NCBI GenBank assembly: GCA_035642535.1
Contig: DASQSE010000024.1
Span: forward strand, 7,404-71,403
Direction of reading: 5' to 3'
Length of the DNA: 64,000 bases
Origin: Jatrophihabitans sp035642535
GTDB taxonomy: Bacteria > Actinomycetota > Actinomycetes > Mycobacteriales > Jatrophihabitantaceae
The notes under the pieces are model-generated. The model made no database searches and was not told where the DNA came from. It saw only the letters and a program-made list of their open reading frames with translations. How positions within the stretch are numbered: position 1 is the first letter of the stretch; each line of letters starts with the position of its first letter. The position numbers were made by a program, and so were the translations under genes. Of this stretch, positions 45,633 through 54,297 are shown one piece after another.

Positions 45633-46571
45633 TCAGCCCTTCAGCGACTTGCGGATCGCCCCCGCGACCTTGATGCCGAGCTTGATGCCGGTGCCGGCCG
45701 GCACGAAGTCGAGCGCGGCCCAGATCGCCGCCTCGGCCGCGTTGCGCGCGGGTGCGCCGCCGAACCAGCGCATGAGTCGCTCCCAGAAGCCCTGCGGATC
45801 GCCCTCGGTGAGCTTCGCGGCCTCCTCCGGGTCGACGTCCTCCTCCTGCACGAGTGTCCGCTGCAGCTCCCCAATGGCCGCCATCACCTCGGCGTTGCCC
45901 TCGACTATGAGCCGTTCCAGCCGGCTACTTGCGGCCCGGAACTCGGCGCGGAAGTCCGCCACCTCCTGCGCGAGAGCGCTCAGCGCAGCTTGCACTCCGT
46001 CGAGGCCGGCCTCGTTGCGCCCGAACTCCTCCAGCACGCGCAGCACGAACGATGAGCCCACCCTAATCACGTCGACGTGCCTGACGCCGCGCTCGTCGTC
46101 CTCGCCCGCGAGGGTGATCCAGCCCGCCTCGCGCTCCAGCACCCGCGCGAGGTCGCGATCGAGCCCGACGTCCTCAACGCAGTCCTCGATGAATCCGAGC
46201 AGTTCCGTATCCGGGTTCTCGAGCCCGGCGTGGATCGCGTAGCGCAGCGCGAACGACTCGAGGAAGAACAGCGGCAACGCCATCGTGTCGCCGAGAATCC
46301 GGCCGCGCGCGGCTGCCAGATACTGCGTGATCGGCGTCGTGAGTGCACCCAAGTTGCTGGTCAGCTGGCCCTGTGTTTCCGGCACCACGAGGTCATCGAG
46401 GCCGAGCTCGTCTATGAGGCGCTGTGCCTCGACCCGCAGCTCGCCGTACCGCTCCTCCCGCTGAGGCCAGCACAGCTGCTCGAGCGTCATCGCAAGCTGC
46501 ATCGACGTCATCGCGGTGTCGGTCAGCCGCCCGATCATCGCGAGCAACTCGTCGGCGTACTCATGTTGCAA
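45633..46571 (-). CDS. Hypothetical helical protein with amphipathic C-terminus
   Basis: A 312-residue acidic, almost entirely helical protein with no Cys cluster and no signal peptide. Residues 180-235 (ALSALAQEVADFRAEFRAAS, then RLERLIVEGNAEVMAAIGEL) look like a coiled coil. The last 45 residues (AAEAAIWAALDFVPAGTGIK, LGIKVAGAIRKSLKG) are glycine/alanine-rich and amphipathic, suitable for membrane contact. I do not recognise a family. It is the first chromosomal gene beyond the island, 90 bp from attR. Start ATG 46571. Confidence 0.7.
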   Translation of the reverse strand: MQHEYADELLAMIGRLTDTAMTSMQLAMTLEQLCWPQREERYGELRVEAQRLIDELGLDDLVVPETQGQLTSNLGALTTPITQYLAAARGRILGDTMALPLFFLESFALRYAIHAGLENPDTELLGFIEDCVEDVGLDRDLARVLEREAGWITLAGEDDERGVRHVDVIRVGSSFVLRVLEEFGRNEAGLDGVQAALSALAQEVADFRAEFRAASSRLERLIVEGNAEVMAAIGELQRTLVQEEDVDPEEAAKLTEGDPQGFWERLMRWFGGAPARNAAEAAIWAALDFVPAGTGIKLGIKVAGAIRKSLKG

Positions 46572-46887
46572 TCCCAGATCAGCGCGTTACGGACCACACC
46601 GGACTCCCCGTCACACTGATTACGATCATCGGTCGCCTCCGACTCAGCCCGACGAGTCCACCAGGGTGACCAACCGAGCGATCCCAATGTAAGGTCCGCG
46701 AAGGCTGCCAGGTACACCAGATCGCGGCTCAGCCATCCAGCTCCGTCCGCCGCTGGACGCGCGCGCCGCGGAGCCAGCGCTCGCGGCGTCCTCGACCGCA
46801 CCGCACGAGTCCACGGGAGCCTTCGCCCTGCGTCCTGGCGAATGACGAACGATGACCGCGACACCAATGATGTTGCCGTCACGGCAC
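46572..46887. other. Divergent intergenic region
   Basis: About 315 bp between the hypothetical gene and the VOC gene; no gene seen. Confidence 0.4.
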
Positions 46888-46893
46888 TAGGAT
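46888..46893 (+). promoter_or_regulatory. -10 box TAGGAT, leaderless start of VOC gene
   Basis: TAGGAT, 6-nt spacer CCGGGT, GTG at 46900. Confidence 0.5.
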
Positions 46894-46899
46894 CCGGGT

Positions 46900-47250
46900 G
46901 TGGAACAGCTCGATCGAGTCGAGCCCGTGCTCATGGTGCGGGACGTGAGCCGAGCCTTGGCTTTCTACGCCCAGCTCGGGTTCGAGGAGGTCTTTCGCGA
47001 CGACAACGCGCCGATGTTTGCGATGGTGGCGCGCGGTGGAGTGTGTCTTGCGATGCAGTGGCACGACTATGTCGGCGTTGCCGGCGATCGACCTGTCCTG
47101 CGGTTCCCGACGCAAGACGTCGACGCCTTATCGGAGGAGTTCGGCGGGGTTGTCGATCGCACCGAGGTCACCGACACCAACTGGGGCACACGTGAGTTCC
47201 ACGTGCGCGATGTGGACGGCAACGGCTTGCAGTTCTACGCCGACTTGTAG
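46900..47250 (+). CDS. VOC-family (glyoxalase/bleomycin-resistance-like) protein
   Basis: A 116-residue vicinal-oxygen-chelate fold protein: VEPVLMVRDVSRALAFYAQL at the start and TNWGTREFHVRDVDGNGLQF near the end, where the Glu/His-type metal or ligand site lies. Single-domain length, probably a dimer. It lacks the first-strand His of metal-dependent members and resembles bleomycin-binding/immunity types, so binding rather than catalysis is possible. Confidence 0.85.
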   Translation: MEQLDRVEPVLMVRDVSRALAFYAQLGFEEVFRDDNAPMFAMVARGGVCLAMQWHDYVGVAGDRPVLRFPTQDVDALSEEFGGVVDRTEVTDTNWGTREFHVRDVDGNGLQFYADL

Positions 47251-47345
47251 CTCCAACTCGTACAAGATCGTTATCACAGGGGCATGCGCGGCGTACCCGA
47301 TGCGTTCAGCTCAACGCTCCGATGGCGCCTGGCGCTGACGGCTGG

Positions 47346-48038
47346 TCAACGGTGCCGGGAGCCGCCGTCGACATGGATTGTCTCGCCGGTGACGTATCCG
47401 GCGCCCAGCAGCCACAATGCCGCGTCAGCGACGTCGTCCAGCGAGCCGTGCCGGCCCACCAGTCCGCCTGCCGCACTGCGGGTAAGCAGTTCCGCCTTGC
47501 CTTCGGCCCCCAGGCCGTCCCACGCGCCCGAGTCGACGACACCGGGCGCGATGACGTTGACACGCAACGGCGCTATCTCAACCGCGAGATGCCGCGCTGT
47601 GTACTCGAGTGCGCCGTTCGCGATGCCCTTCACCGCAGTCCCGGGCTTGGGCTTCCAACCAACGATGCCCGAAAAGAATAGGAACGAGCCGCCGGGGCGC
47701 ATGCAGGGCGCGAAGTGCTTGGCGAGTAGCAGTGGGCCGAACACCTTCGCCGCGAAGGCGGCGACGAGCTCGTCGTACTCCAGCAGGGTGATCGGCACGT
47801 CGTGGTGGGCCGATGCCGTGCTGACGACATGGTCGATCTCGCCCCCCTGGGCAGCAGCAGCGGCGATGCTCGCCTCGTCCAGCACGTCGATCCGGGTTGT
47901 GTCGCCGGTCGGCGCCCGCGTGCCGACCATCACCTCGGCGCCAGCGGCATGCGCGCGTCGGGCGATCTCCGCGCCGATGCCGCGCCCGCCGCCGACGATC
48001 AGTATCCGCTTGCCCGTCAGGGTCTGTGTGTTCGCCAT
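47346..48038 (-). CDS. Short-chain dehydrogenase/reductase
   Basis: A 230-residue SDR. The cofactor motif GGGRGIGAEIARRA is near residue 16, and VSTASAHH stands in place of the usual NNAG. The catalytic Ser is in FLFFSGIVG. The usual YxxxK is missing: the equivalent stretch reads KPKPGTAVKGIANGALEYTA. The C-terminus ends with GYVTGETIHVDGG. It is divergent from an HxlR regulator across a palindromic operator, so it is very likely the regulated target. The start is supported by TACCTT 7 nt before the ATG. Confidence 0.87.
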   Translation of the reverse strand: MANTQTLTGKRILIVGGGRGIGAEIARRAHAAGAEVMVGTRAPTGDTTRIDVLDEASIAAAAAQGGEIDHVVSTASAHHDVPITLLEYDELVAAFAAKVFGPLLLAKHFAPCMRPGGSFLFFSGIVGWKPKPGTAVKGIANGALEYTARHLAVEIAPLRVNVIAPGVVDSGAWDGLGAEGKAELLTRSAAGGLVGRHGSLDDVADAALWLLGAGYVTGETIHVDGGSRHR

Positions 48039-48045
48039 GGGAACG

Positions 48046-48069
48046 AAGGTATAGTTTGTATACCGGTAT
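48046..48069. promoter_or_regulatory. Palindromic operator/promoter between SDR and HxlR genes
   Basis: The region contains GGTATA-N5-TATACC (48048-48064) and, overlapping it, the perfect palindrome ATACCGGTAT (48060-48069). The -10 TACCTT for the SDR gene (48051-48046, minus strand) and a TATAGT for hxlR (48050-48055) both fall inside. A bound HxlR dimer could block both promoters. Confidence 0.6.
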
Positions 48070-48094
48070 CTACAACGTGACCGGCGAGGCCCAG

Positions 48095-48460
48095 ATGAGC
48101 AGTGCTTATAACGTCATGGCGGCCACCTGCCCGAGCCGCACAGTGCTGCATCGCATCGGTGCCCGATGGACCGTGTTCGTCGTCAACGCGCTGGCGACGC
48201 GTCCGCTGCGGTTCACCGAACTGAAAGCGCACATCCGGGGCATCACATCCAAAGCGCTCACCGAGACGCTGCGCGCGATGGAATACGACGGGCTGATCTC
48301 GCGCACCGAGCACGGCGGCAACCCACCGCACGTGGAGTACGCACTCACCGAACTCGGCGAATCGCTGCTGCTGCCGCTGCGCGCGGTCCGAGAGTGGGCC
48401 GAGACCCACGTTCCGGAGATCGAACGCGCCCGGCAAGCGGCAGCACGCCGTCGTCGGTGA
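48095..48460 (+). CDS. HxlR-family transcriptional regulator
   Basis: A 121-residue winged-helix regulator. The conserved Cys-containing start MAATCPSRTVLHRIGARWTV, then LRFTELKAHIRGITSKALTE (recognition helix) and VEYALTELGESLL (wing), are the HxlR signature. Some members sense aldehydes, quinones or disulfide stress through the N-terminal Cys. The ATG at 48095 has CGAGG upstream; a GTG 18 nt earlier is in frame. Divergent from the SDR it probably controls. Confidence 0.92.
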   Translation: MSSAYNVMAATCPSRTVLHRIGARWTVFVVNALATRPLRFTELKAHIRGITSKALTETLRAMEYDGLISRTEHGGNPPHVEYALTELGESLLLPLRAVREWAETHVPEIERARQAAARRRR

Positions 48461-48542
48461 GGCATCGTGTCCGACCGGACCCTAGCTGGCATTTCGCACC
48501 GGGTCGCTGGCAGCTAGCGACAAGGAACCGCCCTTGCATCAT

Positions 48543-48989
48543 CTACAGCGTGAACCGAATCTGGGCGACGCGATGTCCGTCGCGGAAGGCCTGGACGGTG
48601 ACTGACCCAGATGCAGTGGGACCGCCATGCACCCGTCCCAGCATGAGCGCGGTTAACCCGCGCCCGGAACAGGCGGTCGCGATTGCGACCGTCGCAATCC
48701 GGGGCGGTGCCGCGACGACCACGGTTGCACCCTGAGCGCAGTTGCGACTGACGATCAGCACGTCGGAGAGCCGCTGCACCTTTGAAAGCTCCCTGAGCCG
48801 AGGCGGGAGCCGGTTCGTCATCGGGGCCACGCCCGACGGCTGACCACGCAGCTGCCCCAGCTCGGTTCGCCCGAATGTCGAGTTCATAGCGGGCAGCAGC
48901 TGCTGACCACACCAGCTGATGCCCGCATGCGCCGCGCCGTCGGACGACGACAACGCCGAACCGCTACCACCTGATGTGCATGCCGACAC
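48543..48989 (-). CDS. Possible lipoprotein with disrupted signal sequence
   Basis: A 148-residue frame beginning (GTG) VSACTSGGSGSALSSSDG. The Cys looks like a lipobox, but the frame stops four codons further up, so the hydrophobic signal is missing. Read upstream in another frame, MPALI-stop-AAAGVG looks like the lost signal. The mature part contains WCGQQLLP and NCAQGATV, with a beta-rich C-terminus ending RVAQIRFTL. Either a decayed lipoprotein gene or a cytosolic variant. Family unknown. Confidence 0.5.
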   Translation of the reverse strand: MSACTSGGSGSALSSSDGAAHAGISWCGQQLLPAMNSTFGRTELGQLRGQPSGVAPMTNRLPPRLRELSKVQRLSDVLIVSRNCAQGATVVVAAPPRIATVAIATACSGRGLTALMLGRVHGGPTASGSVTVQAFRDGHRVAQIRFTL

Positions 48990-49122
48990 CGGCAGCAGCT
49001 CAGATCAGCGCGGGCATGAAAGGCGACGACGAGCCTCACACATATGTAGACGAGGCGCGAGCCTGGCAGGGTTCCGATACTCACCGTGTCTGCCGCGACT
49101 CGATTCCCCGGCGCGCGAGCGC

Positions 49123-49608
49123 TCAGCAAGCCAGAGCCACCTGCCACCGCCCCATCCCGGCCGGCTTGTCGGAGAAGGCCTCAAGCGGGGCGGTCTTGAA
49201 GCGGGCAGTTCCAGATCCTGGTTCGTTGAGGAGTGCATCGACTTCGTGTTCTGCCGAGGCGACCTCCGCGCCGGGGATGCGCAGATGGATCTCGACGTGC
49301 CAGCCGCCGAGCAGGCGAGGATCTGTCCAAGCCAGGCAGGCGCGGGCCTGCGCTGTTCCGGCGAAGAACCGAGGTGCTCGATACTGCGTGGCGATACCGA
49401 CGCCGGAATAGTCGATGATCAGCGCGATTTCGCGCGCTGCTGAAGACGCATTCGGCGAGGACGGGCCTGCGGTCGAACGCGATGAGCGTGGCTCCGAGGA
49501 GGTCGCCGAGTGACGCGGCGAGCCGGTGCAAGCCGACGTTGTGCCGAGGACAACGCAGAGTGCGGCGGCAATGCCCGGGCGCACCACACGTCGAACGTGT
49601 CGATTCAT
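49123..49608 (-). CDS. Putative small lipoprotein
   Basis: A 161-residue protein with signal peptide MNRHVRRVVRPGIAAALCVV and LGTTSAC lipobox, followed by a Ser-rich linker (about 25 residues). The mature part has WTDPRLLGGWHVEIHLRIPG and ends in GRWQVALAC, with Cys at the terminus and one in ARACLAW. Family unknown. It is one of several short lipoproteins in this region. Confidence 0.65.
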   Translation of the reverse strand: MNRHVRRVVRPGIAAALCVVLGTTSACTGSPRHSATSSEPRSSRSTAGPSSPNASSAAREIALIIDYSGVGIATQYRAPRFFAGTAQARACLAWTDPRLLGGWHVEIHLRIPGAEVASAEHEVDALLNEPGSGTARFKTAPLEAFSDKPAGMGRWQVALAC

Positions 49609-50092
49609 CCACTCGCGATCGCCGAGCTTCGAATGTTTAGCGCGTGCAGCGGGTCGGCGAGCCCTCTTGGAGGTGAGTGAGCGCCCGCGAGAGCACCGAC
49701 AGGCAGGGCGCGCGCCAGCGCACCATCTGCCTGACCTCGCCGGTGAGCTCCAGCTCGGCAACGAAAGGGATCCGAGGCGTGACTGCGCGATGTAGGGCGA
49801 TTCTCGAAGGACTTGCCCTTCGCTGCGTTGTGCGATCGCGCATAACCTGCCGCGCTGAACCGCAAGATCGGGCTGGTCGGTACCGCCGGGTTGCCGCTCG
49901 GCCGCGCCGATCGCGTGGAGGGCACAACGGCACATGTCGGCGATTCTGCGCGATACAGGACGCGCGCGCGACCGCGCGCTGACGCTCGGTTCAGTTGCGG
50001 ATTGGTGCAGCGTGAGACACGTGGGGTTGACACGAGCACGGTTGCGGATGCGAGCCTGTAGGTGCCGGAATCCTGTGATGAGGGGAGCGGGC
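49609..50092. other. Intergenic region without identified gene
   Basis: 484 bp. Frames on both strands are Arg-rich and not convincing. The 3' end holds GGGGAG before the next ATG. Confidence 0.4.
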
Positions 50093-50320
50093 ATGAGTGT
50101 CGCTGCCCACGATCGACAGCGCGCACATCGCCAGCGGGCCGAGAAGGTGGCGCTGGCCAAGATCGCGGAGCGGATCGCCGGGCAGTTCCCGGAGCTGACC
50201 GCAGAGCAGATCGAGCAGATGATTCATGGCAGGTATGACACGTTCGCCGAGGCCCGGGTGCGTGACTTCGTCCCGGTGCTGGTCGAGCGGCAGGTTCGAC
50301 GCGATCTCGCCGCCGGTTAG
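50093..50320 (+). CDS. Small three-helix-bundle protein
   Basis: A 75-residue helical protein. Residues 18-70 (VALAKIAERIAGQFPELTAE, YDTFAEARVRDFVPVLVERQ) match the short 'three-helix bundle dimerisation' family abundant in actinobacteria, characterised by RVRDFVPVLVER. GGGGAG is 6 nt before the ATG. The role in the cell is unknown. Confidence 0.75.
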   Translation: MSVAAHDRQRAHRQRAEKVALAKIAERIAGQFPELTAEQIEQMIHGRYDTFAEARVRDFVPVLVERQVRRDLAAG

Positions 50321-50664
50321 GTAGACCGCTATCGCGGAGTTCGGACGAGTCTGCCGGCGAAGTTTCCGTCGAGACCCGTAGCACTCGCCGCGATGGTGAC
50401 CAGCCGTAGGTTCACCGACCTCGCCACATGACCCCGACCGCGCGGGCGTGATCTTCACTGACCGTCGTCTTGTTGCCGGTGACCTGCCACGCAACCGCCA
50501 CGCCCCTTCCTCGCTGCGAACACGCCCACCGCCCGCGTGCGCGCGCGCATGCTCGCTCGCCATATTGCGGTAGGTGCGGAGATTGCTTACACACGTACAG
50601 GTCCTCGCGAAAGCGATCGGAAACCCGTTGGCCGACGGCCGTCTCATCCCGCAGAATCGCAGCC
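50321..50664. other. Intergenic region upstream of APH-family gene
   Basis: 344 bp, no gene seen. CAGAAT lies 7 nt before the next GTG and is a weak leaderless -10 candidate. Confidence 0.4.
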
Positions 50665-51552
50665 GTGACAGACGGGCGCGCACGTATCGACGCGGGTCTC
50701 GTGGAGCAACTGATCGCCACGCAGTTCCCGCAGTGGCGCGACCTGCCGGTGACACCAGTCGAGCTCGACGGCTGGGACAACCGGACGTACCGGCTGGGCG
50801 ATCGGATGACGGTGCGCCTGCCGACGGCCGAGTGGTATGCGCCCGCGGTCAACAAGGAAGACCGGTGGCTGCCGGTGCTGGCGCCGCAGCTGCCGGTCGA
50901 GGTGCCGGTGCCCCTGGCCAAGGGAGAGCCGGGCGAGGGGTACCCGTTCGCGTGGTCGGTGCGCCGGTGGCTCGACGGGGAGCCCGTAAGCCGCGAGAAC
51001 GTCGCCGACATGACTGCGCTCGCCGTCGGCGTCGCCAAGTTCCTCCTTGCCCTACAACGCATCGACGCTACCGACGGTCCGCGGGCCGGCGCGCACAGCT
51101 TCTACCGGGGCTCCCCGCCGGCCCACTACGACGACGAGGTGCGGGACGCCCTCGCGAAGCTGGCAGGCAAGATCGACACCAGAGGCGCGGGGCAGGTCTG
51201 GGACGCGGCGCTGGCCGCCACCTGGGATGGCCCGCCGGTGTGGTTCCACGGCGATGTGGCGGTCGGCAACCTGCTCGTCCGTGACGGCCGGCTCGCTGCG
51301 GTGATCGATTTCGGGACGTCCGGTGTTGGCGATCCGGCGTGCGACCTCGTCCTCGCCTGGACGTTCCTCGATGGCGAGAGCCGCGATGCGTTCCGCCGCA
51401 CGGTCGGCCAAGACGCCGGCACCTGGGCGCGGGCGCGTGGCTGGGCGTTGTGGAAGTCGCTCATTACCTTCGACGGCCCGGATCGCGCGCAGAACGACAA
51501 GATCATCGACGAGGTCCTCGCCGATCACGAGGTGGCGCAGTCCGCGACGTGA
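50665..51552 (+). CDS. Aminoglycoside phosphotransferase-family kinase
   Basis: A 295-residue APH/choline-kinase-fold enzyme. ATP-lobe residues are in DNRTYRLGDRMTVRLPTAEW, the catalytic loop is WFHGDVAVGNLLV (HGDxxxxN) near residue 195, and the metal motif is VIDFGTSGVGDPACDLVLAW. All catalytic residues are present. The N-terminal part resembles the group annotated as APH(3'')-like kinases with QFPQWRDLPVTPVELDGWDN. The true substrate may be an aminoglycoside, a sugar or another small molecule. Start GTG. Confidence 0.88.
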   Translation: MTDGRARIDAGLVEQLIATQFPQWRDLPVTPVELDGWDNRTYRLGDRMTVRLPTAEWYAPAVNKEDRWLPVLAPQLPVEVPVPLAKGEPGEGYPFAWSVRRWLDGEPVSRENVADMTALAVGVAKFLLALQRIDATDGPRAGAHSFYRGSPPAHYDDEVRDALAKLAGKIDTRGAGQVWDAALAATWDGPPVWFHGDVAVGNLLVRDGRLAAVIDFGTSGVGDPACDLVLAWTFLDGESRDAFRRTVGQDAGTWARARGWALWKSLITFDGPDRAQNDKIIDEVLADHEVAQSAT

Positions 51553-51704
51553 TCCGCTGGCGAGCACGAACGCGGCCGCCTCTAACACGTGCATATCGAC
51601 GCGCGGCACGTCCCGGAGACCGCCGGGTGCACGCCGCATGCGGCGATCAGTCGCGGCACAGACTGCGTCCAGCGGCGTGTATCGGTACGCACCATGTCCG
51701 TTGC

Positions 51705-52940
51705 TCAACGGGTTGGTGGGGCAATCTGGCCGAACCATTGCAGCGCGGCGGCGAAGCCGGCCTTGCCCGATTCGAGGTGCTGCAGGTGGCCGAGGTCGAT
51801 CAGCGACACGTCGGCCGCACCGTGGTCGGTCAGCTGCTGCTGGCACAGGTAGGAGTTCTGCACAGCGACGTCCTGATCGCTGTGCGCCACGTACAGGTGC
51901 ACCGGCACACGCGGCGTCCAGTCGCAGCTGACGTCGTTGGCGGCCAGCGCCGCGGCGAGGGTCCCGGTCGGGTGCTGCAGCTGGGCCAGCATGCCCCGGC
52001 GTAAGCAGCTGATCGATCGAGTCCGGCAACGCCGCGAAGATGATGTCGTCGGTGTGCCGGCCGTCGTAGAGCGGGGCCACCGTTCGGTCGTAGGGCGCCC
52101 GGAACGCGTCACTGGTCTTGTCGTAGAGGTGGTAGAGGCGGTTCCACGACGTGAGGAAGTAGCCGAGGTAGAACGCCGAGTCCTTCGGGTCGAGTTGCCC
52201 GTCGAAGATCGCCGGCAGCTCGGCGTCGGCGAGGCGATACGGGCCGCTGATCGGCGCCGATGCGGCCAGCCGGAACGATGGGTCGATTCCGTCCTGCAGC
52301 GCTCGGCCGAAGGCCATCGCGGCCTGCCGCCCTGCGAGAACCCGGTGACCAGCACGCGCGGGTCGAATGTTCGCCCGACCGACCGCACGAAGGTTCGGGC
52401 CGCCCGCAACATATCCAGCGTGGCTGTCGTTTGCGTCGATAGCTGCAGGTACGGGTGGCGGCCAGGACCGACGCCCAGGCCGAGGTAGTCGGGCAGTACG
52501 GCGGCGTATCCGGCCGATGCGAGGGTAAGCCCCTCCGCGGAACGCCCGTGGTCGTCGACCGACGGTGCCTCGGACGCGCCCGCCATCGTGCCGTGGTCGT
52601 AACTGACCACGCGCAGCCGCCGGTCGCGGTCGCGCGGCAGACCGATGAAGCCGCTGGCCCTGGTCGGCCGCGCGTTCTCGTCGACTGTCCGGTAGACGAT
52701 TCGGTACGTGACGACGCCGTAACGCACGGCCGATGCGTCGAAGTCGTCGTTGCGCAGGGCGGCGGAGACCTCGGCGGCGGACAGGTTCTGCAGCCGAGTC
52801 ACGCTGACGACGGATCCGCGTGAGACGTGGCTCGGTGGAGCGGCGGACGACGCGTAAGTAGTGGTAGCGGCGATCACGGCGGCACAGGTCAGGACGGCAG
52901 TGGTCAGGACGGCAGTGGTCCGGATCGGTTTGGAAGTCAT
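51705..52940 (-). pseudogene. Secreted alpha/beta hydrolase with two compensating frameshifts
   Basis: From ATG 52940 the frame has a signal peptide (TTAVLTTAVLTCAAVIAATT) and reads through GLPRDRDRRLRVVSYDHG and LPDYLGLGVGPGRHPYL to the nucleophile elbow VTGFSQGG. At about 52327-52332 one nt is missing and the continuation RQAAMAFGRALQDGIDPSFR, through YLGYFLTSWNRLYHLYDKTS, is in another frame. At about 51994-51997 (four C) one extra nt returns to the first frame, which carries VHLYVAHSDQDVAV and a GHLQHL His. The full domain is otherwise present. About 110 residues are in the wrong frame, so the gene is probably inactive unless these are sequence errors. Confidence 0.8.
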
Positions 52941-52946
52941 GCCTCG

Positions 52947-52952
52947 ACGCTA
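52947..52952 (-). promoter_or_regulatory. -10 box TAGCGT, leaderless start of the hydrolase
   Basis: TAGCGT on the minus strand, 6-nt spacer CGAGGC, ATG at 52940. Confidence 0.5.
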
Positions 52953-53025
52953 AAAATGCGACGCGCCGACCTCGATGGAGTAAGGCCCCCGTTGATGGTG
53001 GAGATATGTCCCCCCATTTGCCGCG

Positions 53026-53328
53026 GTGGCTTGCGCTCAGGCCGATCCAGGATGGGCCGACGATCCCGACCTCGTCACCGCTCGATCCGCCGCCTTCGCC
53101 GTTCTCGACCGCATCGCCGCCGACCTCGCCGCGCCCAATGGGACATCGACGACGTCGCCGGGCCTCACCGTCACCGGCTGGTCGCTCAGCCACGGCCTCG
53201 CGACCCTCCTGCTCGCCGGCAACCCGACCGACCGAGTTCCCACCGACCCAGGACAGCTGACAGCCATGTTGATGAGTGGGATGACCTCACTGGGGCGAGT
53301 GGTCGGCCAGACGACAGGCCCGCCATGA
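53026..53328 (+). pseudogene. TetR-family C-terminal fragment
   Basis: The frame encodes ADDPDLVTARSAAFAVLDRI and VTGWSLSHGLATLLLAGNPT. The W-S-x-x-HG-x-A-x-L-L pattern is the C-terminal ligand-binding (WHG-type) domain of TetR regulators. No N-terminal helix-turn-helix is found upstream in any frame. It stands divergent from the broken hydrolase, so the pair looks like a decayed regulator-target module. Confidence 0.65.
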
Positions 53329-53370
53329 TCGGCCGCACTCAACCCAGCGCGACCGCACTACGCCGACTGC

Positions 53371-53814
53371 TCAGCTTGTAAGCCGCGTCTTGCCGTGGGC
53401 TGCGAGGTCGACGCGCCAGACCGTCGGGTCGCAATCAGGCCCGTTGGGCTGGAACTTGCGTGTATGGGCGGTGGTCGATCCGTTGAAGATGACGCGCGAG
53501 TTGGCGACGGCCTTGACCGAGACGCGAACGTCGGCATCAGCCGGCACCGTCGGAACCTCGACGAACCAACCGCGGGCGAGGCTGTCCTTGTGGAAGCCGC
53601 GGAAGGTCTGCGAGCCGCATCGCCCATCGATGCAAGCAGTGATCGTGAGCGGGGCGGACGTCGAGATGCTCACCTGGTGGAAGGTGACCACCACGCCGCT
53701 GCTGGCACCGACCCCGGCTGGACAGGCAGGCGGCGACGAGCAAGCCAGCGGGACCAGCCCGAGCGCCGCGATCCAACAAGCACGCACCGCGACGTGTCGC
53801 CCGAACGCCGCCAT
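53371..53814 (-). CDS. Putative small lipoprotein with internal Cys pairs
   Basis: A 147-residue protein. The signal peptide MAAFGRHVAVRACWIAALGL ends VPLAC, a lipobox. The mature part has VVVTFHQVSISTSAPLTITA, CIDGRCGSQTF and PDCDPTVWRVDL, likely disulfide-stabilised beta structure. The start is uncertain (GTG or ATG codons 3-12 residues upstream). Family unknown; similar in plan to the lipoprotein at 58.7 kb. Confidence 0.7.
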   Translation of the reverse strand: MAAFGRHVAVRACWIAALGLVPLACSSPPACPAGVGASSGVVVTFHQVSISTSAPLTITACIDGRCGSQTFRGFHKDSLARGWFVEVPTVPADADVRVSVKAVANSRVIFNGSTTAHTRKFQPNGPDCDPTVWRVDLAAHGKTRLTS

Positions 53815-54297
53815 AGGGCGCACGCTGGTCCGGACGACCTCCGGCCTCAACGGACGCGCCTCGATCGAGACCAGATTGAGACGGGCCGGCCAACGTCGGA
53901 CCGTACACGCCGGTAGTGCCTTGCGCCGCCGACGACGCTGCAGACTGGGTGCCCCAGCACCAGATCCGCAACAAGATCGTCAGCGATCCGCGTGTCTTCG
54001 GCATGTCCGGTCGAGCCGCTGCCCGGCTGATCCGCAAGGTCGCTCAGCCCAGATCCGCAGGGTCGAACAGCACCGAGGTTGTGCCGACGGCGCGCCCGCG
54101 ATGCCGGACTGTGAAGGTCGCGCGGTGGCCGCCTGCGAGCCTGGACCGGATGGCCTCGTCCGGCCTGGCGGCATCAGCCGAGGTGGTTAAGATGAGACCA
54201 CGCCGGCGTCGCGCGCGCGACCATCGGCCCTACAGAGATCGCGCGCTCGGACTATTCGATTGGCATCCGGACTGTCGACGGGACGCCGCGGAACACG

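Noticed and set aside
51052..53193. A 713-codon minus-strand frame across the APH and hydrolase genes
   Set aside because: Only its part at about 52.0-52.33 kb is real (middle of the frameshifted hydrolase); the rest is antisense to the kinase gene.
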